Positions 25,278 through 33,000 of a DNA stretch of 40,500 nucleotides are shown here, piece by piece. The notes under the pieces were generated by a model. That model saw nothing but the letters and a program-made list of their open reading frames with translations, searched no databases and was not told where the DNA came from. Position 1 is the first letter of the stretch, and every line of letters begins with the position of its first letter. Position numbers and translations under genes: made by a program. Source of the DNA: Methylovulum sp. (lineage in GTDB: Bacteria; Pseudomonadota; Gammaproteobacteria; Methylococcales; Methylomonadaceae); the NCBI GenBank assembly GCA_030653435.1, contig JAURZI010000010.1, positions 1 through 40,500 on the forward strand, in the 5' to 3' direction.

Positions 25278-28200
25278 TCATTCCAATTGCGCCAAAAAAT
25301 CATCCAGTTGTTCAATATCAAAACCGTCATAATCGATGTCCGAAGGCGTCAACGACGGTGCTGCACAATCGGCGGCGTGGGCCATGATGTCCAGCAAGGC
25401 TTGTTTGAAATGCGCCAGCAATTCGGTCACCTGCCCTTGGGTGTACAAGTGCCGCTGATAAGCGACTTCAAACGACAATTTGCCGCCGACATGTTTGCCT
25501 ACGAATTCGATGTGGTAAGGCGGGCTTGCAGCGGGTGACATCATATCGCCTATCGCTTCGTCGGCCATCGCAAACAAGCCTTGCTGTTGCCCGCCGAACT
25601 GCCCTAAATAATTAAAACTCAGCGCCGGATCGCGAAAAGCAAGCGTGCTATTTCCCCTATAGCGCAACAGGCCGTAAGCGACGCCTTTGTCGGGAATTGC
25701 CCGCAAGGTTTCTTTAACGCTTTTAATCAGATAGGCCACATCCTTATCGGCATAATAAGCCAGCGACACCGGATAACGTGTCGTAAACCAGCCGATAGTG
25801 CGGCTGGCATCCACGTCTTGCAGGACATCCCGCCCGTGGCCTTCCAGCATCAAGGTCAATTGCTGCGACGAACTCCAGCGCGTATACGCCCACAGCAACG
25901 CCGCCAGCAATAAATCATTGGCTTCGGTCTGGTAGGCGTGATGGACGCCGGTTAAAAAGCGTTCGCTATCGGCCTCGGTAAACTCACAGCTCACCGTGTC
26001 CAGATCGCGGTAACACCCGCCCTGTCCCGCCATAAACGGCCCGTGCGCGTTGCTTTCATGGTTAAGCCAATAGTCTTGTTGTTGCGCCATAAGAGTAGCG
26101 CCCTGCTGCCCAACGTGCCGCATCCAGGCCTGAAAACTGGCGGTCGGGGCTGGCGCTTGCCAGGCGTCGCCCTGTTGGTAGGCGTCATGCAGGTCTTCCA
26201 TCAGGATGCGCCAGGACACGCCGTCTATAATTAAATGGTGCGCCACCAGCAATACATGCACACCGTCTGCATGGCCATAGCAAACCACTTTAAATAAGGG
26301 CCCCGCTGTCAAGTCGAAGGATTGCTGGACAGCGGCGGCATGTGTGCTTAAGGATTCGTTGGTTACCTGTTCCAGCACGGTCAATTCAAAACCTGTGTTA
26401 TCCGAATAATATTGCCGCCAGCCCTGGCCGTCGTGCCGATAACGCAAACGGAACGCGTCGTGATGGGCGCAGACCAGGGTTAAGGCCTGTTTGAACCGGC
26501 CCAGGTCTATCGCCTCGGCGCGTAATAAAAAGGCCTGGTTAAAATGCCCGAAATGTACGCCATGTACCTGAAAAAAATGCTGTTGTATGGCGCTCAGCGG
26601 CACGTCACCTTCCGGCCTGTGCCCGGAATCCGGTTGCCTATCGTTGATAGCTTTAAGTTTGGGCGCTAATTTGCTGATGGACGGGTGCGTGAACAAATCC
26701 CTGACTTCCAGCTGCCAGCCCGATTGGCGCAAGCGCGACACAATTTGCAGCGCTTTGATCGAATCGCCGCCCGAAGCAAAGAAATTATCGTCCCTGCCGA
26801 TTACATCGATACCCAACACCGCGCACCAGATTTGCGCCAGCACGGTTTCCCGGCCGCCTTTCGGAACACCGCCCAGTGCATCGCTTAGGCGTTGACCAAC
26901 GCTAGGCGCAGGCAAGGCTTTCCTGTCGAGTTTACCCGAAGCATTCAAGGGCATCGCATCCAGCAAGATAAAATGGGCGGGTATCATGTAATCGGGCAAT
27001 TGTTCGGCTAGCCCTGAACGCAAATCGGCGACACGGGTTTGGCCTGCGACGACCAAATAAGCCACCAGTTCGTTCACCTCGCCCTGATGTACCGTGACGG
27101 CAGCTTGCAAGATGGCGGGTTGCTTCAGTAACTGCGCCTCCACCTCGCCCAGTTCAATCCGAAAACCACGAATTTTGACTTGGTTGTCCTTACGCCCTAA
27201 AAATTCGATTTCAGCGTTGTCGTTGTAATAGCCCTTATCGCCGCTACGGTACCAGCGCGCGCCGTTCTCGGCCGGAACAAAACGCTCTGCGGTTAACGCA
27301 GGCTTACGCCAATAGCCGCCGCCGACCGCCGCGCCGCCGATATAAATCTCGCCGACCAGTCCTGCTGGCTGGGCATTGCCGTAACTGTCGGCTATTTTTA
27401 TCCGGGCATGGGCTAGCGGCGTGCCAAGGGTGACCGCCGAACCGGGATAGGTACGCTGATAACAGACAGGGTGCAGTGTTGAATCCACCGTACATTCGGT
27501 AGGCCCGTAAACATTGCTGATCTGGATACGACCGGCATTGCGGCCTTGGGCAAGCGCCGCGATCAAGTCCGGCGGCAGGGCTTCACCTCCGACAATCAAT
27601 TGTTCCAGGGCTAATCCGCCAACATCAACTAAACCGGCATCCTGCATGATCTGTAATAACGACGGCGTGCAATCGCTGACCTGTATGCTGTGTTCCGTCA
27701 AAAACGCCAATAAGGCGCGCCCCTCACGCCGCGCTTCGGCGGCGCAGATATGCAAACAATGGCCCAGGCATAAGGCGGCAAAAATTTGCTGCACCGACGC
27801 ATCGAAAATAAACGACGCCATCAACGCGACATTGGCAGGCTGTTGATAGCGCTGGTATATTTCCCGCTGTAAAGCGCGTGTCAAGGCCAGCACCGAGCGG
27901 TGTTCTATCCAGACGCCTTTAGGCTGGCCGGTGGACCCTGAGGTATAAATGACATAAGCCGGGCTCTGCGGATAGATGGATACGGCACGCTGTGCGTACC
28001 CGATATCCTCGTCAAGACCGGCACAGGAAATATGCGGAAATTCGGTAAATTCATGCTTATCGCCAACCACCGCAGCAACGGCGGCGTCGTGCAAAATATA
28101 CTGCATTCTTGCGCGGGGCAACGAGGGCTCTAAAGGCAGATAAGCGCAACCAGCCGACAACACCCCCAGCATTGCGACAATATACGCATTCGACCGGGGC

Positions 28201-29963
28201 AGGTTAATCGCCACGACATCGCCGTCAACAACACCGGCATGCTGCAAGCGCAACGCTATTCTCTGGGCCTGTTCGGACAACTGCCGGTACGTGAGTTGCC
28301 CGGCACCGTCATTAATGGCAGGGGCATCGGGGTTTAAGCCCACCTGGGCATCGAAAGCGGCAATAATATTCGCATAAGGCAGCAAGCCATCATCGCATGG
28401 TTGGTGTGCCGGCATTACGATGCCGCCATCCAGCCGCAATCCCGCTAACGTTGTTTGCGGCGCAGCGACAACACCCAGCAGCACATGTTTATACTGTGCT
28501 GCCATCGCAGCTATCGCAGATGCGTCGAACAAATCGGTGCTGTACTCGAAAACGCCTTGAATTTGCCCTTGTTCCATGCCTAACTCCAAGGTCAAGTCGA
28601 ATTTTGCAGCAGAACTATGCAGCGGCTCACGGCTTATCGTCAAGCCTTGCAGCGCAATATCCGCAATCGGCGCGTTCTGCCACAAAAACATAATCTGCAC
28701 CAAAGGGTTATATCCGAAATCCCGCTCCGGCTTTACGGCGTCAACCAGGCGCTCAAAAGGCACGGTTTGCAGTTCGAAAGCTTGCAAGCAGAAATCCCGG
28801 ACTTGCAACAGCAGCTCGGTGAAGCAAGGATTGCCGTCGATACGGGCGCGTAACGGCAGGGTATTGATAAAAAAGCCGACCAACGGTTCCAGCGCCGACT
28901 CATTACGGTTAGCGGCCTGCGTTCCCACCAACAGGTCGTTGCGTCCGCTATAACGTTGCAACAAGACGAAATAAGCCGTCAGCAAGACCACAAACAGACT
29001 CACGCCATGGGCGTCTGCGAGGCTTTCCAATTGTTGGCCCAACACGGGTTCCAACGCCAACGGATACGTTGCCCCCGCATAACTGCGCGTTGCCGGACGT
29101 GGTTTGCTGTTGCTTAATTCCAGCCGATATTCGCTGTTGTCCAGCAAACGGCGCCAGGTTTTGATACCGTGCCCGATAATCCGGGTCTGCCGTTCGCGCT
29201 GTTGCCACAGCGTATAATCGCGATAGTTAACCGTGATCGCCGGTAGATCGGGCTCATGCCCATCGGCATAACAGCCGTAAGCCACCGACAGTTCCCGGCT
29301 CAAGATACCCATAGACCAGCCGTCGCCGATGATATGGTGCATCACCATCAGCATCAGCCACTCTTGCTGGTCGTAATGGATTAACATTACGCGCGATAGC
29401 GGCGCGACACCTAAATCGAATAGACTGGCAGATAACTGCTGCTTGGCTTGTTCCAGCAACTGCTGTTTTTGGGGGGGCGTATAAGCGCTAAAATCCTCGA
29501 CGCTAATAGCCAGCTCCACCCTGTCTTCGACGATCTGCTCAGCGACGCCATCCGCATTTTCTGCAAAACGCGTACGCAAGCTTTCATGACGTTTAATCAA
29601 ATAGTTAAAGCTGCGCGTTAGGACGGTTATGTCCAGATCGCCATGCAAACGGCTGGCCTGCAAAATATTGTAACTAGGCGACGCTCCTTCCAGACGGAAT
29701 AAAAACCACAAACGTTGCTGTGCAAACGATAGCGGCACGGCGGAACCGGTTGCAAAAGGGCGTAGCGGCTCAGTCCGTTCTTCTTCGGTAGCGGCGGCCT
29801 GTTGCAACAGCAGGGTTAACCCGGTTTTTTGCGCTTTCAAACGCGCCATAATCACAGGCGTCACGACGCCTTTAGGGGCGCTAAAACGCAATTCCTGTTC
29901 CGCCAAAAACAGGCGCACGCCTAATTGGCGTAATTCAACTAAAAACTCGCTAACTTCGTCCAA
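25278..29963 (-). CDS. NRPS, TubC docking-C-A(Gln)-PCP-E, making a D-Gln unit
   Basis: This encodes 1561 residues with a TTG start (29961-29963), supported by GGAGG 7 nt upstream. Residues 1-55 form a TubC_N-type docking domain (LRQLGVRLFLAEQELRFSAP, then TPVIMARLKAQK), which receives the chain from the preceding PKS. C domain (about 75-510) is LCL-like with PLSFAQQRLWFL and HHIIGDG (209-215). A domain (about 530-1015) has IYTSGSTGQPKG and code DAQDIGVVDK, one change from the known Gln code DAQDLGVVDK. PCP core is SGGDS (S1068). E domain (about 1118-1530) has HHLIIDGVSW, EGHGRD, RTIGWFTTRYP and FNYLGQF. The C-terminus TPSDIDYDGFDIEQLDDFL is a COM donor, matching the acceptor on the Thr-NRPS beyond the MAPEG gene. 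Product of the step: a D-Gln residue joined to the polyketide-extended chain. Confidence 0.95.
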   Translation of the reverse strand: MDEVSEFLVELRQLGVRLFLAEQELRFSAPKGVVTPVIMARLKAQKTGLTLLLQQAAATEEERTEPLRPFATGSAVPLSFAQQRLWFLFRLEGASPSYNILQASRLHGDLDITVLTRSFNYLIKRHESLRTRFAENADGVAEQIVEDRVELAISVEDFSAYTPPQKQQLLEQAKQQLSASLFDLGVAPLSRVMLIHYDQQEWLMLMVMHHIIGDGWSMGILSRELSVAYGCYADGHEPDLPAITVNYRDYTLWQQRERQTRIIGHGIKTWRRLLDNSEYRLELSNSKPRPATRSYAGATYPLALEPVLGQQLESLADAHGVSLFVVLLTAYFVLLQRYSGRNDLLVGTQAANRNESALEPLVGFFINTLPLRARIDGNPCFTELLLQVRDFCLQAFELQTVPFERLVDAVKPERDFGYNPLVQIMFLWQNAPIADIALQGLTISREPLHSSAAKFDLTLELGMEQGQIQGVFEYSTDLFDASAIAAMAAQYKHVLLGVVAAPQTTLAGLRLDGGIVMPAHQPCDDGLLPYANIIAAFDAQVGLNPDAPAINDGAGQLTYRQLSEQAQRIALRLQHAGVVDGDVVAINLPRSNAYIVAMLGVLSAGCAYLPLEPSLPRARMQYILHDAAVAAVVGDKHEFTEFPHISCAGLDEDIGYAQRAVSIYPQSPAYVIYTSGSTGQPKGVWIEHRSVLALTRALQREIYQRYQQPANVALMASFIFDASVQQIFAALCLGHCLHICAAEARREGRALLAFLTEHSIQVSDCTPSLLQIMQDAGLVDVGGLALEQLIVGGEALPPDLIAALAQGRNAGRIQISNVYGPTECTVDSTLHPVCYQRTYPGSAVTLGTPLAHARIKIADSYGNAQPAGLVGEIYIGGAAVGGGYWRKPALTAERFVPAENGARWYRSGDKGYYNDNAEIEFLGRKDNQVKIRGFRIELGEVEAQLLKQPAILQAAVTVHQGEVNELVAYLVVAGQTRVADLRSGLAEQLPDYMIPAHFILLDAMPLNASGKLDRKALPAPSVGQRLSDALGGVPKGGRETVLAQIWCAVLGIDVIGRDDNFFASGGDSIKALQIVSRLRQSGWQLEVRDLFTHPSISKLAPKLKAINDRQPDSGHRPEGDVPLSAIQQHFFQVHGVHFGHFNQAFLLRAEAIDLGRFKQALTLVCAHHDAFRLRYRHDGQGWRQYYSDNTGFELTVLEQVTNESLSTHAAAVQQSFDLTAGPLFKVVCYGHADGVHVLLVAHHLIIDGVSWRILMEDLHDAYQQGDAWQAPAPTASFQAWMRHVGQQGATLMAQQQDYWLNHESNAHGPFMAGQGGCYRDLDTVSCEFTEADSERFLTGVHHAYQTEANDLLLAALLWAYTRWSSSQQLTLMLEGHGRDVLQDVDASRTIGWFTTRYPVSLAYYADKDVAYLIKSVKETLRAIPDKGVAYGLLRYRGNSTLAFRDPALSFNYLGQFGGQQQGLFAMADEAIGDMMSPAASPPYHIEFVGKHVGGKLSFEVAYQRHLYTQGQVTELLAHFKQALLDIMAHAADCAAPSLTPSDIDYDGFDIEQLDDFLAQLE

Positions 29964-30026
29964 ACAGCGCCTCCGTTAAGTATATGGCGAAAACAGCCCG
30001 CACCCCGGACTTGATGGGCTACAGAC
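29964..30026. promoter_or_regulatory. Short spacer with the ribosome site for the Gln-NRPS
   Basis: This 63-bp spacer between the PKS stop and the Gln-NRPS start contains ACGGAGG on the minus strand (29971-29977), 7 nt before the TTG start. It decides the TTG as the start codon. No terminator or promoter is evident. Confidence 0.6.
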
Positions 30027-33000
30027 TTAAATAACGCCGCCTTCATATTCAGTTTCATCGTCATCACCGCTTACCGTGGTTATGGCAACCGCCGCCTGCA
30101 AGGTTTCAATCTGCCTTGCCAGTTTCGCTATCGTGGCATATTCGAAGGCCAATTTAACTTCCAGATTCATAGCCAGGGATGTTTTCAGCCGTGACATGAC
30201 GCGGATAGCAATTAAGGAATCGCCGCCCAACGCAGCAAAATCATCATCGACACCCGGTTGCTTGATGCCTAAAACTTCACTCCAGACCTCGGCGATCATG
30301 TGTTCGGTGGCGGTTTCAGGCGCCCGATAAGCTTGCAAACCATGTGGCCGCTGCTGTACCGTTTGTTGGGGGACGTCGGCGTCATGGGCTGGGTTCATCT
30401 GGGGCTCGACGCCCGCAGCCCTGTTTGTCCTGACCAGCAACTGCGGGTAAGGTGAGCGCAATGCCCGGCGTATCGCGGCAAACCCTTCAGTATCGGTGAT
30501 GCCGCCTTCCAGCTTAAGGCCGGAGCTGTTTAAGACCCGTTCTTCAAATGCAAGCGCCTGACCGATACTTTGCCAACGGTCCCAATCCAGCACATGCACA
30601 CGACCTAAATCCTGATGTCGGCAATAATGCGCGAACGCGTCCAGATAACTGTTGGCGGCGGTATAGGCGATATTGCCCTGCCCGCCCGTTATCGCGTTTA
30701 GCGACGAAAACAGCAACACAAAATCCACGGACTTAAAATCGATGCTGCGCTGCAAGGCCAGCGTCCCCAGCACTTTCGGACGTAACTCGGCCAGCGAACG
30801 CTGACGATCCTGAATCGCGATATAACCCCGGCTATCGCTGGCGGCCGTATGGAAAACGCCGTTGATAGCTCCGGCTTGCTGCGCTAATTTCTGCATCGCG
30901 GCGGTATCGCACACATCGACGGTATGGACGTGGACTTTGGCGCCCGCACGCTCCATATCCAACAAGGCGCGGATAGTTTCGGCGCGGTCACGGACACCGC
31001 CGAGCTTGCCGGCTCCCGGCATTTTCGCCACCACCAGACAACAATCGGTGTCCAGGCGCTGCTGCGGCGTTAACGGAAATACTGCGACATGGGCAAACAA
31101 ACCATCGGCATTCATGACATGTTCCCAGGCATCCGGCGATAGTAATGGCGTCGTGCCTGACCTGAGCTCCGCATCTTCGAAATACCACCAGCCTTCCGCC
31201 AAGCCCCAAACCATTTCATACCATCGCGGTATCGGCGGGGTTTCGACCAAGCATAATTCGCCGCCCGGCTTTAATAACCGGCTGACGCAATCAATCGCCC
31301 GGCGAATATCCGGCGTGGCATGGACAACATCCAGGCCGTAAATCAAATCGAAGCTCTGTAAATCGAATCCTTGTGCGACCGGATCCTGAAAAATATCGAA
31401 CACGCCGAAACGCATAAAATCCAGACCCAGGCTTGCGGCTTGCTGTTGCACCTTCAGCACAAAGGATTTGCCTATATCGGTAAAATAATATTCGACGTTT
31501 TTACCCTTCAGCCCAGGCGCAATAATGCCCGTCAATACGCCGCTGCCGCCGCCTATCTCCAAAATACGCACAACCTCCGCAGACGCGTCCACGATGTCAT
31601 CAACATGTTTTTTCAATAACTGATAGTACACGCGGTGATTGGAATGCTCCACCGTGTTCCTGCCGGTTTCGGAAATTAAACTGCGGTCGCCATCGGGGTA
31701 TAACACGCTGATCGCCGATATGCTACCGGATAACGCCTCCCGATAATGACGGACACAATAAGCGACCATCTCGTACAGCGGCCTGAAACCTGGAAATTGT
31801 TCATTAATGCGCTGTTCCAACGCGGCAATGTCTTGCGCCCAGGGACGCGCTGCCGGAAGCGTAAAACTGAACTGGTCGGCCGCGTGCAGGATTAAGCCGT
31901 CACGTTGCAAAATCTCCAGCAACAACAACAGGAACTTATCGAATTTCGGCAATACGCCCAGCTGCGCGCGTAGCGCATCCAACGCCCAGATTTGCCCGCC
32001 GTGCGGCGCTACGCCTGCCCCGTCGAAGAAGTCCAATAAATACAGACTGCATAATTGTTCCAGCTGGTCTTTTAAGCCTGGATAGCTGTTTAAGCCGGGT
32101 ATTGACAATTCAGCTTCCAGCGCTTGCTGTTCATGCGCCAATTTTGCCTTCAGCGCAGCAAAATTGACGGCTTCGTTAAGCCCTGCATCCTTCAGCAAAC
32201 CCGACCATGCGCTGTTATCGGGAAACGGCTGGCGCGTGGTCAATAACAACGTAGCCTGATAACGCCTCGCAAGAAAACCGGCGATGCTCATGCCGATACC
32301 GCCTAAGCCGCCGGTAATCAAATAGACCCCTTGCGGTTTGATGAGGTCTTCAGCGCCGGGTACGTCATCCAGCACCACCGAATCCAGCAGCGGCGACCAG
32401 TAATGCCCATGCCGACTAGCGAGCACCGCCTCCCCTTCCCCTATTAGAATATCCGGCAGGTCTGGCTGGTCGGGATCCAGGTCCAGCAAACGGCAACGTA
32501 TCTGCGGGTATTCTTGCGGCACCACCTTAACCGGGCCCAGCGCCAACGCCTGCATCGGGTTTAAGCGGGTTTCGCCGCCGGTCACATCAAACAGGCCGCG
32601 CGTCAACACGGTCATCCGGCACTGGACAGCGTTGTGTTCACGGGCCAGCACTTTGCAAAAATTGAGCAGGCCGAAGTAAACCCCGCCCAATTCGGCCGAA
32701 TTCGCTTCCGCCTGGATGCTCCAGGCATAAACCACATCCAGGCTTTGTAGGGACGACCAGGGCAAGGCCTTGAACAAATGCTCGAAATCCTGTTCTTGCT
32801 CCGGGTTCAGGCGGAACTCGCTGGCGCTGAATTGCTGATAATAATCGCCCTGGGTGATGCGGATAACCGGCTGTTGTGGCGGGTAAGCCATGGCCTCCGG
32901 GCTGTCAAACACCAGGACGGTATCGGCTGTTGCGGATTTGCCGACAGGCCGGGGGATGCGTTTCCAATTGACGGCGGCAAACCAATGTGACAAATCCTCA

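Noticed and set aside
29471-29477. Run of seven G in the Gln-NRPS as a possible frameshift
   Set aside because: The reading frame and C-domain sequence continue normally on both sides.
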